Source of the DNA: Brachionus plicatilis
Lineage: Eukaryota > Rotifera > Eurotatoria > Ploima > Brachionidae
Assembly: GCA_010279815.1 (NCBI GenBank)
Contig: QEOQ01000590.1
Coordinates: 123,704-187,703, forward strand
Reading direction: 5' to 3'
Length of the DNA stretch: 64,000 nucleotides
Position 1 is the stretch's first letter. Every line of letters begins with the position of its first letter. Under the pieces are notes generated by a model, which saw only the letters and a list, made by a program, of their open reading frames with translations, was not told the origin of the DNA and searched no databases. Shown here piece after piece: positions 1-11,208 of the stretch. The translations under genes and the position numbers were made by a program.

Positions 1-2597
1 TATTTCAATTTGGTGTAATCAAATGTTTCCGTGACAAAAATTATTATTTAATAAATCTGTAATGATGCTGAATTAATGTATTGAATAAAATCCCTATTGA
101 GCTAAAAATTGAATTAAAAATTTAAATTAAATTTTACTTGGATATTTAGCCAACAAAAGCGGTTAATTTATATGTTTTAGCTGAGAGACCAATGGCATAA
201 TCTATGTCACTATGACTCCAATCATCTATCTGAAATAAACATCTTTTTTGAAGTTTATCATTAAGTAAAAAAATCTTTTTTTCGAATATAAATATTTTTA
301 ATTTGATACCGAGTATTCAATCAAATTAACTTTTTTGTTTTAAAAGTTCTGTGAAACTGTATATTTTTCCTTATTTTTATGGTCTCTACATCAAAGATAG
401 AAAAAGGATTTCCACAAAAATAATTTATATTAATTGTCATATGACAAAGATATCTTAAAAATTAGAAGTAGTAGAAAAGTCTTACTAAGACTTAAAAATT
501 GATTAATTTTTTTTATTATGGTAAGAGTTATATTTAATTTTAATTATTTTCTGAAACATGAAGTGCTCTGCACACTTGCAGAGTTTTGGAAGATACTTAA
601 TTTGGGTGATATTGAGTTTTATCAGTTGACGTTTTGCTGAACAAGTTTTAAACTTGATCTATTTACAACTCGGGGTTATTTCAATTTAAAATTTTTGTTT
701 TTGTTTATTGTCCCAAATTTAATGATGCCTAGATAGTATATTTTTATTCTCTTTTTGAATTTAATTTTATCACTTAAAAATTTCCAAATTAAGTAAAAAT
801 TATCCAATCTTTCAAATTTTTCTGAGAAATTTCTTTTAAATACTAAAATATTATTTCATTTATTAGTTTATCTGTTTCGAGCTAATGCTCCTTCATATTA
901 AAATTAAAATTTAGACAAAAAATATTTTATTGACATGTTTTGTGTTCTTCAAAAAATCGTGTCCACCCAAAAGCCTACCAATTATTTATATAATTTCTTG
1001 CCGAATTATAGCTTTAGAATAAAAATAAAAAATATAATTTTATTTATATGTTTTTCTGTGACAAGATAATTCTCCTTAAGATTAAAAAATAGAAAAATTC
1101 AAATAATGAAATGATTACATAAAATTAAAGTTTTGAAGATTTTCTTTTCAATAGATTAATTTAAAATGTTTGTTTTGAATATTCAAATTTATGGAGGATA
1201 GTTACGTGAAAATTTTTCAAAATTTGATCAAGAACTTTTTCTTTAAAAATAAGTAGTAATTAATTAAATCTAAAATAAATTTAATCAATTTTTACTTTAA
1301 TAAGGTTTTCTTGTCTAATTTTTAGATCTTTTTATAAAAAAAATAGAAAAAATATATGACTATGATATTCAGGGGTTCAGATATGGTTTTTTGACTTTGA
1401 ATCATGACATTATTTTTACAAAAATGTTTTTCTTGTTTCAAATTAAAAAAAATCGTAAATGTTGAATTTACAATTCGGGTCTATAATTTAGTAAAACTTT
1501 TAAAGAATAAATAAAATTTGATATTATTTCAGTGTGGGGCCGAAATCAAATGGCTATCATTTAAAAAAAAATAAAGTTTTAATAGGAGAAAAATTTTCAA
1601 GGATTTAATAGATGCGAAAAACAAATTTTATTTTTGAAAAAAAAGATTAATCATTAAAAAAAAAACTTGATGAATACAAAGGATGATTTAAAGCCTGAAA
1701 AAAAAATTCCTGGCTGAGTAATTTTTAATTTATTTTCAAACACATGATTTAGAAAATTTCTATTTATTTAAAAGTGTGTTAAATATTAAAAGTGAAGTAA
1801 AAGTGTTGCATAAATTAAAAAATAATTAATTAACTAGTTAAAATATTTAAATAATTACCTTTATTTGATAAACAAAGCGATAAACCTATAAATTTGAGAA
1901 ACAAAATTCAATTGAAATAATCAAATTTATTTTAATATCCTGAATAACCTGAATAATATGAATAAAATCAACAAATATTAAAGAAATGACTTTAAATAAT
2001 TTTTATTTAATAGTTTTTATTTCCCCAGTAAAAAAAACTTCAGATAAAAAATTAAAATGAGATATAAAAGAGGATTAAAATATGAACAGGTACGGAGTAA
2101 AGATTTTATAAAGTTTTGTATTTTAAACCTAACTGTTTGCTTGACAATATCTTAATAAAATTTAGCATTGAATTACAACATTCTTTAATTTCGTCTACCA
2201 TTACATATAAAGTTAATTTTGAATCAAATTTAATTGCCATAAATTTCTTTTTATCTCTAAATTTTTTTCCATAAATCTTAAGGTTAAATCAGAACTTTAA
2301 AAATGACATTCTTTTTAAGACTTTTTAACTGATATTTTTAATTTTCAAGTTGAAAAACGATTGTTCAACTCACTTGAGGAAATTTTTTATCTTATTTTCA
2401 AGGTTCTCTTTCTTAATATTAAATAAAAATGTGACAAGATCGTTTTCGAAAAGCAGAGAGTATTGGTTATTTGTTTTTCTTCGCTTGGAAATTTTACCAA
2501 CTAAAATAAAAAATAAACTAAAAAAAGAGACAAGTGGAACACCTTCAGTTCATTATTACCTTAAATAACTTCTAATAAATATTCTGCCCATTTGCTT
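1..2597. other. A+T-rich intergenic DNA, no gene recognised
   Basis: Homopolymer-rich sequence. The only recognisable item is a decayed LINE 3-prime tail on the minus strand near 859-900. A stop-free stretch at 2350-2568 has no ATG start and no recognisable domain, so I do not call it a gene. Confidence 0.6.
859..900 (-). repeat. decayed LINE 3-prime tail
   Basis: Read on the minus strand, the stretch contains GAAGGAGCATTAGCTCGAAA followed by an A/T-rich CAGATAAACTAATAAAT tail. It matches the tails at 33284-33345 (+) and 53106-53152 (-), which read GAAGGAGCnTTAGCTCGnTA then CAGAAAA(A)CAAATAAATAAAT. A weaker relative may lie at 1048-1080. No coding part remains here. Confidence 0.5.
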
Positions 2598-3018
2598 TTA
2601 ATTATGTAATTGGATCATTTTGGTAAACTGAATTAAAAACAAAACAAAACGTGGGTTTATGCAACCGTCGTTCTTACCTCGCTTTGTTCAATTTTTTTGT
2701 ACTGAATTTCACTTTGTCTTAATTTTTCCAATAAAATTTGTTCTTCTTGTATTCTCAATTTTATTATAAATTTCTAACTATTTTCTAGCATTAAATAAAT
2801 GAATCTTTCTTTACTAAAATTAAGTATCCTTATTACCACTTAATGCATCATTAAAATTATTTATATATTTTTGCAAAGGCGATTCAATACAGATATTTAT
2901 TTTATACTTTAAATTAAAATTTTATTGATACCTAAGCCTTTTAAAAATGTTATCTAAATATTTTCAATCTAGTGTAAACCTTAAAAAAATTAAAGTGTTT
3001 TAAAATTTTATCTACCAT
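2598..3018 (-). CDS. possible 68-aa coiled-coil microprotein (four exons)
   Basis: Joining 3018-2980, 2906-2837, 2745-2678 and 2627-2598 gives an unbroken 68-residue frame from ATG to TAA, with GT donors and AG acceptors at every junction (one donor is GTAAGA). The third exon (EEQILLEKLRQSEIQYKKIE) has heptad-like spacing typical of a coiled coil; the N-terminus begins MVDKILKHFNFFK. I recognise no family. Weak points are the poor acceptor of exon 3, which has no pyrimidine tract, and the unusual GTTTAC donor of exon 1. The two last exons are the best supported. It could be a relic or chance reading in A+T-rich DNA; transcript data would decide. Confidence 0.33.
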
Positions 3019-3253
3019 TTTTTATCGAATTCAAAAAGTTAGTTCAAAATCAAAAATTTCAAAAAAATTTAAAAGACATTTTACTTGACACTTGTAATAT
3101 TTTATCAAGTTACTGTAGGAGTTAAGAATCCTTGAGAAAAATTAAATCCTTTGCAATAGTTTATTTTGTAATTTTAGAATCAATTTATAAAATTATAAAA
3201 AATATGATTAAATTACTGTTATAATATACGGATTTTGAAAAAAAAGCCTTAAA

Positions 3254-3948
3254 ATGTCTTCCGATGATTTCATGGATTCGTGTTCTTCTATCTTTTTAAA
3301 AACAAACTTGAGCTGTGATTCAATATTTTACAGTAATTAAAAACTAAATTAAAATCGAATTTTAATGACGCAGTTTTTTAAGTTATCATAGCCGCCTTTG
3401 TTTTTGCTGGACTTGTACTTATTTTAGCAGCGGTTTTTTGTTGGCTAGCGTGAGTGCAAATCAATTAAAAAAACAAGCAAAAATAATTAAAAAATTTATA
3501 TCTTAGATTTTATCGTCATAAAGAAAAAATAAAGGAAACTTTTAATCCAAAAGTTGGCATTTGGAATCCGAATTTTTCAATTAAAACTTTTCAAGGAACT
3601 AATTCAGATCGACGTTTGGCACACAGTGCTCAATTATATCATTACCAGCATCAAAAACAGCAAATGATGGCAATGGAAACAGCTGAAGAAAATAAGCCGA
3701 ATACCAATATTTCTCAAACGGAAATAGATGACACTGTTTATGAGTGTCCTGGTTTTGCATCGGTAGCCAAAATTTTATTTTAATTTAAAAAATTATTTTT
3801 TTTTTACCAGACAGGAGAAATGGTTGTCAACAATCCATTGTTTAACCAAGCCTTTGATCAAGTTGGCATTGTCAACTATAAATCTGAAAAAACTTCACCA
3901 GATCCAGTCCTAATCAAAATGGATTCAAATAAAAAAAATTTTGACTAA
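3254..3948 (+). CDS. orphan single-pass membrane protein, 179 aa
   Basis: Four exons, 3254-3332, 3383-3449, 3507-3762 and 3811-3948, join in frame from ATG to TAA through introns of 48-57 nt. Residues 1-26 form a short Cys-containing N-terminus without a classical signal peptide. Exon 2 encodes one hydrophobic helix (IIIAAFVFAGLVLILAAVF), followed by FYRHKEK, a basic stop-transfer segment that puts the long C-terminal tail in the cytosol. The tail carries NPKVGIWNPNF and TVYECPGF plus Gln/His/Met-rich stretches, with Tyr residues in NNPLFNQAF-like contexts that could be sorting motifs. I do not recognise the family; topology is inferred from hydrophobicity and positive-inside charge. Confidence 0.65.
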
Positions 3949-6157
3949 TTCGTTGTTTTTTTGTATTGACAATTTTTGAAATTGCATGTAAAATTTTTCA
4001 AATATTTCTTTTTTTTTAGGAATTGAGTCGGTGAAATTTTTAAAATTAATATTACCATTTTAGTTAACTCGAACAAGAATTATATCACCGACACAGTCAA
4101 AAATATTTTTAATGTATTTTGAATCGACAGTGAGGTGTAATAATTTCTTTTAGAATTTTTAAATTTTACGAAAATAAAGCTTTGAGATGTTAAAAATTTA
4201 ATTTAAATTCATGAATCCATATCATTTTCGTTGATTTGTTAAACAATATTAAGTTTTAGAACCCATAAAAGTTTTTAATACAATAAATTTTAAAACTCTA
4301 AACATAATGTTTTTAATTTCATTATTTTAACAAAATTTTAAGGCTAGCATTTTAGGTCTAATATTCTTATTATAAACAAAATTTCCTTACTTTGAGTCTT
4401 TAACGATTTTTTTTTTTTTAAGAAATTAATTCAGACTTGTCTTTAAGTCAGAAGTTTAAGTCAAATACATAACCAGGCTTTCGGTAGATAGGAATTGAAT
4501 AAAATATTGAACATAATTTTTAAAAAAAGTCTTTGATTGACTTGACTTGTGACTTAAAAAAAACTCTGAATTCATCTTTAAATTCTAGTTAAAATGTCAA
4601 AATTTTCTTAAATTTCAAATAAAAAAAAAACTAGATTATCAATAAAAATAAAGCGAAAAAATAAGAAATTTCTCGATTTTTCTCCAAAATCGTATATTTT
4701 TTCATTAAAATTTATTTTTAAAATAATTATATAAGTCAAAGTTGTCATTTGTTTTTAAGAATATTTAGCTGAAGCTATTTAAGACCTATTTTATTTAAAA
4801 TTCTAAAATATAAAATCAAATAGGTTTAGATCCTAAATTTATATTTGAGTTAGCTTTATACATTTTAAATTAAAAATGACTAATATTGAGAATTTAAATG
4901 TGGCAAAATTTATTTTTTATTAATTTCCAAAACAGAAGATTGAGAAATTTTTAAGATAATTAATAAGTATTAAATTTATTTAAAATTTATTATGACGGTG
5001 ATAATTAAAAATATTTCAAGACTTGAAAATGTGCTCATATTATTAAGAAATGAAATGCTAAAAAATAAAGTTGTGATTTTTAATTTAATAAAATTTGAGC
5101 TTTAAACGTGCAATAAGAATACTTAAATTGATAGTTTGTTAAATTTAAACGAAATTTTAAATTTTAATGACAATATCAACTCCCACGACGATCTTTCTCA
5201 TGATCTTACTCAATCGATCAAATTAAAATGGCATTAAAATCTTAGTATAAATAAAAAAATATTTTATTTTGTAAAGCCCAAAGACAAGCCAAATCTAAAT
5301 AGTAACAAAATTTAATTTTCAATAGAAAAAAAGTTAACTTGGAAAGTGTTGTACAATTCAAATAATTATCTAATTTTAGTTAACGGATCTTATTTGCTCT
5401 TTAATTTATTTTAATAGACTAGGATTAAGATTTGATCTATGAAATAAAGTGATATATTTTTTTTATAAAATGAGATCCTAAATTTCCAATAATAATTTGC
5501 GAATTTTGCATTTCTGAGCCTTATATTTTGGCCTAGAAAATAAACCTAGATGTGAAAATGGAAAGATATTTCGAAATCTAAAAAGCCAAAAATAAATTAA
5601 TCTAAAATTTAAATTGGAATTGAGTCTACAAATTTTAGATATTTATCAGACGTGAATTTAAAACAATTTTTTTAGACAAATATCAGGTAAATTGTTGAAA
5701 AAAAAAATTATGTATTACTAAATAAAACACTCAGAAGCGCGTTCATGAATTATGTAACACAACCATTACATCTTAGCTCCCTCTAAAAGTTTGCCTTTAG
5801 TTATTAGTCAAATACCTTAGTCTTAGTCATAATTTTTGACGAGCTTCATAACAATGATCTAAATGAGTTTACATGAACAATTCGTCTAATTGACAAGATC
5901 TAAACTAAAAAATGTTTGTATATTATTCAATTTCGTAATTTGGAATTGTTCATTTAAATTTTAGTCGATTATTATAAAATATTTCAAGAATGTTGCAAAA
6001 ATTATGAAAACACAATAACTTTTTTAGTAATTTTTCTCTTATTTTCTTCATTTTAGTTTTTTATGTACTTAATTATTTACTAATTTCTCGAATTATTTTT
6101 ACAGTTAATTAATTTCACAACTATTTACCTCATTTGGTAAACTCAAGTTTAGACAAA
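3949..6157. other. intergenic, with one short MITE-like element
   Basis: No coding potential seen apart from the element at 4432-4568. A run of mixed composition near 5160-5220 does not extend into a usable frame. Confidence 0.55.
4432..4568. repeat. MITE-like element with CAGA...TCTG ends
   Basis: The right end reads GACTTGTGACTTAAAAAAAA then CTCTG, which matches in sequence and orientation the right end of the element inside the HYLS1 intron (44608-44909). The left end starts CAGACTTGTC and is followed by several AAGTC words. AATT flanks both sides, but it is palindromic with the ends, so the target-site duplication is uncertain. Confidence 0.5.
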
Positions 6158-6777
6158 ATGATATCTTATCAATCAAAGTATACATCGACTTTATGTGTTA
6201 GAAACCTTGCTCAAAATGTCACGTAAGTCAATTTTTTTAACTTTGGAAAAATGGGTCCATAATCTTTTTTTAAGTCGTGAAGATCTTGAGAATGAGTTTG
6301 GACGCTTTGGAAATATTGTTGATATTATGATTCCGGTTGATTTTCATACCAGAAAACCAAAAGGTTACTGCTTTATTGAATTCGAGGACTTCTACCAGGC
6401 CGAAGATGCATTTTACTCACTCCATTTATCGACATTTTTTGGTGAAAAAATTGAAATAGACTATGCAAAAAGTGATTGGAAAAGTAATTTTCTTTGATTT
6501 TTAGCAATTGATTGAAATTTCAAGGCAAAATTGATTAAATTCTCAAATCATTGAATTTAAATTTTAATTTGTAACAATTTTTACCCAAAAGTCAAAGGGC
6601 TTATTTCTTAATTTATTAGGCTAAAAATAAATTTTAAAATAAATAATTTAAATTTTACTTTTTTATTATAAAGGGGAAATTCAAATCAGGGAGCAACTAC
6701 AATTTTTGAAAGAATCATGCAACATAAATGAACAAAAAATAAAATGCATTCACGCGTTAAATATGAGTGGTATATAA
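6158..6777 (+). CDS. SRSF10: SRSF10-like RRM protein lacking an RS domain
   Basis: Exons 6158-6222, 6275-6483 and 6674-6777 encode 125 residues. The RRM (about residues 9-85) carries RNP2 TLCVRNL and RNP1 KGYCFIEF. The segment EDLENEFGRFGNIVDIMIP followed by a T-R-K-P-K-G loop is the signature of the SRSF10/SRSF12 (SRp38/TRA2-like) branch of splicing factors. In the family an Arg-Ser-rich tail follows; here exon 3 adds only about 40 Glu/Gln/Lys-rich residues and stops at TAA, and no RS-coding sequence is seen before the next gene. The protein may bind RNA without recruiting spliceosome partners, or a further exon could be reached by alternative splicing at GTGGTATAT near 6768. The start ATG gives MISYQSKYTSTL, matching where family proteins begin. 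Confidence 0.82.
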
Positions 6778-7508
6778 ATATTTGTAAATTACCCAAATGA
6801 GCTTGAATAGAACTAAATGCATTGTGGTTCAAATATCCGGTTTTGAAAATTATTTTCCCTTACAAAAAACCAATTTATTTGTATAATTTTGTTAATAATG
6901 AAAAATTGTTATCTATTGTTTGTAAAATTTAATAAATTACTTCAAATCAATTTTTTTTCAAAATTTAATAAATATAATTTTTTTATCGCTTAGTAACCAT
7001 ATACCAAAATGTTTAAACTTATTACGTCAAAAATTTCTTAATAAATCAAATTTTTGTCAAAACATAATTACAAAAAAAATTGAAAATGTTTATTCATTAG
7101 CATCTATTTGGATTAATTAAAACATAAAAATTGCGTCAAAAAAAATTTAAGCAAATTTAAATAATCTGAAAAAAAACTTAATTTTATTTAATCTTTTTGA
7201 TCAAAATTCACTGAATATTTCCAAATTTTTTTTTAAAAAGTAAGATAAGACAAAAATAAGGCTGATTTAAATTCTAAAAATAAAGATCTGAAAACAAATT
7301 TTGCTCATATTATATTCAGTTTATCCTCCTTATGAAAATAATTGTTTTCTCTCTGCCTAGATATTATAAACTGAAGATAAATTAATATTTAGTTCGATCA
7401 GAATATGATAATCAGAATTCGTTTCTTGGTTTTACATAAAGCGTTTTTATTATTTAAAACTATTTTTAAGCAGATGATATTAGAATTAAATTTTGATTAA
7501 AACAGAAG
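6778..7508. other. intergenic, nothing recognised
   Basis: A+T-rich spacer between the RRM gene and the first ZIP gene. It presumably contains the promoter of the latter, but no motif can be assigned. Confidence 0.6.
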
Positions 7509-8832
7509 ATGAAAATTTTTATTTTTTTGTGTTTTTTCATTTTTTGCATGGTGTCACAGGCTCAAATACATCGAGCAACCAGTCCTTACAACTATCAAAT
7601 TCGATACAACTCCAACTTCACATTTCAGTATTTTCTGAAAAAAATCGGCGCCTACGAAAATAAAGAAAATTCTGACAATCAACCAATTTTTAATTTCTAT
7701 AGCAAGCAGCTAATTGTGTCGGTCACATCTATAATTGGTACATTTTTTGTCGGAATATGTGGAATTTTACCAGTTGTTATTTTACCAAGCATGGCTGATG
7801 ATCATCAAAAACTAGGTAAAACTAAACTAGTCTTTCAAAACTAAATGAATTTTCATTTTTAGTTGAATCGAACCGTTTTAAATGTTGTCTATCATTTGCT
7901 GCTGGGACCTTGCTCGGTGATGTTTTTTTGCATCTTTTACCAGAAACATACACCAAAAGTGTTTTAGGTAGATTAAAAAATCTTAATTTTTTAATCAATT
8001 AAAATAACCTTATAGATGATAATGGAAAAGTGATTTCAAACGGTCTCTGGGTTTTGTTTGGTTTGATATCATTTTTATCTATAGAAAAAATTTTTCCTGA
8101 CCATGAACAAGATTCTGATAATAAAAAATCAGGAGCTAATTTTTTATTTTTCAATTCTATTCGAGTAATCAAATAAAATTGAATTTAATTTAGTTTAAAA
8201 AATTATTTAAAATAGATTTTGGGGATTTTGAATTTATTTGCTAATGTAATTGATAATTTTACACATGGAATCGCAGTCGCTGGTAGCTTTCAAGCCTCGA
8301 TTAAAGTGATATATTAACATATTTTTTAAAGATTATTCTATTTGTATTTTTTTAGTTTGGTTTTATCACATTGATAGCGACTCTGCTTCATGAGTATGTT
8401 TTTAATCAATTCAAAATTTCCATGAATTATTTTATTATCAATATTTTTTAAAAGAATTCCTCATGAAATAGGAGATTTTGTCATACTTTTGAAATCAGGA
8501 TTGAATTACAAGGAAGCTGCCTTAGCTCAAGTAAGTATCTAGATAGATAAATATTTAAGTTTCGAGTAAAATTTTTATATTTTAAGCTTGGTACTGCATT
8601 TTCTGGAATATCTGGTGCAATATTTGCTCTGGCTTCATCTTCTGCACAGCGAGCAGGTGAAGTCACCTCATGGGTACTTCCATTTGCAAGTGGTGGATTT
8701 CTTTACATTTCTCTAGTCAATATAGTTCCTGAAATAGTAAATGAAAGACATTTAAGCAATTCTTTAAAACAAGTTTCGTGTCTTATTCTTGGAATTTTCT
8801 TAGTCCACAGCTTATCCATTGTTTTTGACTAG
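7509..8832 (+). CDS. SLC39A13: ZIP13-type zinc transporter, copy 1
   Basis: Seven exons (7509-7815, 7863-7967, 8016-8164, 8216-8305, 8356-8393, 8455-8530, 8587-8832) give 336 residues. A signal peptide or first helix (MKIFIFLCFFIFCMVSQAQ) is followed by about eight membrane helices. The zinc-site helices are intact: VIDNFTHGIAVA in helix 4 and HEIPHEIGDFVILL in helix 5, with the SFAAGTLLGDVFLHLLPE block in helix 2. The final block GGFLYISLVNIVPEI is closest to SLC39A13 (ZIP13), which exports zinc from Golgi or vesicles to the cytosol; SLC39A7 (ZIP7) is the main alternative. It is a paralogue of the gene at 11209-12452, with which it converges. The cytosolic loop after helix 3 is short and lacks the His-rich repeats of ZIP7. 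Confidence 0.92.
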
Positions 8833-10382
8833 GAATTTACTCTAAAATTAAATGAGATTAAATATAATACAAAAAATAAATGAGTTTAAAACTTTTATGC
8901 TTTTTTAATTTGATAGATAAAATATTTAGTTCAAAAAAATTTAAACATTTTAATTTAATTTTAATGTTTTTGTCTTTAAAATAAATTATTGAAACAAACT
9001 ATTTAATTTTTTAGAAATAAGGGTTGAAATAAACGCGAACAACATTGTTAGGAATGATATCAAGAAAGTTATAAGTAATCACAGATAATGCAGGAAATCT
9101 AAACAGACGATTATTTCAGTCAAATCAGATTACAAAAGAAATTAAATTAAATATTTGACAAGACAATTTTTGAATAAAAGATCACTATTTACCTTTTGAT
9201 CAATTTTATTCAATTTACTAAGATAAAATATCAAATTAAATATTAATATGAATTTTTTTTACACATAATTGAATTTAATATTTTTCTAAGTTCTTTAAAA
9301 AGGAAACTTTAAAACCAAGTAAAAAATTAAAAAGTTTGGGTTATTTAAACAATAAATTTTTCAAGATTAAAAAATAATAATGTTCAAACCGGCCTCCTTG
9401 TGATGCGTGCATAAAAATGTTTTAATTTAAAAAGTAATTTTTTCTGTCATTAAATTCTTTTTTTTCTGCCTTTTAATCAACGATTAACCTTGATCTCATG
9501 ACCTATTTTTGTTCTATAACTTTTTCTGTTGAAATTGGTGACGGTATTGGAAAATTTTGAGAAGCCGAAATATCAATCGATGACATCACAGAGTACCTGA
9601 TGAGTAAAATGAACTAAGTAATGTAAGTGTTAAGGTAATAAAAATTTTTGTTGTGAAATGGCTCTCGGATAACTGTGCTTATGCTTTTGGTGACACTAAA
9701 GACATCCATTGGCCACTTAATAAGCTAAAAATTAAAGTAATTTAATAAAAATTAATGGATTCTCAAAAACCTTCATTGCGAACACAGCACAATAGCAACA
9801 CCAATAACAACAGCACAGTCATAGGAACAAGGAAAAGTTAAGGTAAACAAAAGTCAGGAGACCAAGGTCAACGGTGGTATAAAAGATTTTTTTAATCTTA
9901 CAAAATTTAATTAAAAAGATAATTTTTAGTGACGCACTCAATCCAAATTTTTTATTTTAACCCTGCACTATAATTTAAGATAAAATTTTTTTAATTTAAA
10001 AAAACATTTTTTAATTATTTTATCCTAATTTTTAACCTCGCACCATAACCATAACTTAAAAACTTGAATTTTTTGCTTCTAATTTAGTTTCCAATTTTCA
10101 ACGCAGGTTTTTTTAATTCTAACGTTTTTAATTATAATTTTTAATTTTTTTTAATTTGCGTTAAAACATGAAAAGCGCATATTTATGTACACATCACAAG
10201 GAGGCCGATTTTAACATGGGTTCGATAGTCGCTTATCCGTGCACTAAAACCCAAGAATTAAAAGTTATCCCACACACGATCTCGCAAGGGTTTATGGTAC
10301 ATTGTATTGGTTTCTTCTTTATCATAATTCTTAATTTTTATCTAATTGGTCAAGTATTTTTAATTTTAAATTTTAGTGATTA
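8833..10382. other. intergenic, one weak integrase-like relic
   Basis: Contains AATAAA-type signals just after 8832 that could end the ZIP gene. Apart from the weak integrase-like stretch at 9656-9745 I see no coding sequence. An ATG-initiated 71-codon frame at 10168-10383 abuts the fold-back element and has no recognisable domain. Confidence 0.5.
9656..9745 (+). pseudogene. possible integrase-core relic (IS3/rve-like)
   Basis: The stretch reads KWLSDNCAYAFGDTKDIHW before running into a stop. W-L-S-D-N followed by a small residue, an aromatic and a xDT word resembles the second catalytic Asp region of rve-fold transposases of the bacterial IS3 family and retroviral integrases. Upstream frames contain EAEISIDDITEYLM, which could fit the preceding helix but is not continuous. 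The match is a few residues long and could be chance. Confidence 0.22.
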
Positions 10383-10867
10383 ACCGTATTCCCTAGTTTG
10401 ATAATGCAGTCTTAGAACCTGAAACACAACTTTGACGCAGGCAATAAATACCATCTCGCCCATGTTAAAACATTCTTAACTTACACCGCATGCGTCAAAG
10501 TTGTGTTTCGAGTCTTGGCCCACGTTGAAAATAAAGATTTTTAATTTAATACAGCATTAACAAAAGAGATTCTGTCAAAAAATTAAAAAATTTTTTTTTT
10601 GAATTTTACATTTGACCAAGCGCTGTAAATTGAATACAAAGAAAAATCAGATTATTTTATTTTTTATTTTTTGGAAAAATCTCAAGCTTAAATGCCGAAC
10701 TAAATTTAAAAATCTTTATTTTCAACGTGGGCCAAGACTCGAAACACAACTTTGACGCATGCGGTGTAAGTTAAGAATGTTTTAACATGGGCGAGATGGT
10801 ATTTATTGCCTGCGTCAAAGTTGTGTTTCGGGTTCTAAGACTGCATTATCGCACGAGGGAATACGGT
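10383..10867. mobile_element. fold-back element with 165-bp inverted arms made of nested hairpins
   Basis: Arms at about 10383-10548 and 10701-10867 are near-perfect inverted copies, starting ACCGTATTCCCT and ending AGGGAATACGGT. Each arm is itself a hairpin: GAAACACAACTTTGACGCA near 10421 is answered by TGCGTCAAAGTTGTGTTTC near 10490, and likewise in the right arm (near 10740 and 10813). The 150-bp centre is A+T-rich and non-coding. No target-site duplication is clear (left flank GATTA, right flank AACTT). This is a non-autonomous fold-back or MITE-type transposon lying between the two ZIP13 genes. Confidence 0.88.
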
Positions 10868-11208
10868 AACTTACATAAAAAAAATTTCGTCTCTTTCGAA
10901 ATTAAATTAAATTTAGTCATTTTAAATTTAAATAAATACTAAAAATGAAATGAATGATTCTTTCGAAAAGCATTTTTATCAAAAGATTAAAATTGATTCA
11001 TTTTTTATTTATTTATTAAAAATAAATAACAATATTGGTGACCATTCTCGTATATCGTTTAACATGACGGTTCGATCAATTCTTTTTCTCTCTAAATATT
11101 TTGAAAAATTTAATTTTATTTGTTTGTTAATTATAAATTACTAAAAGTAAACTTTTAATTAATTTCATTGTTTAAAATATGAATAAAAAAATAAACACAC
11201 AACAATAC

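Noticed and set aside
2350..2568. 72-codon plus-strand frame
   Set aside because: Begins at TTG without ATG; weak resemblance to LINE C-termini is not specific.
10210..10225. GGTTCGAT-type words (10214 and 11065) resembling a tRNA B box
   Set aside because: No matching A box, no acceptor stem or cloverleaf could be drawn around either.
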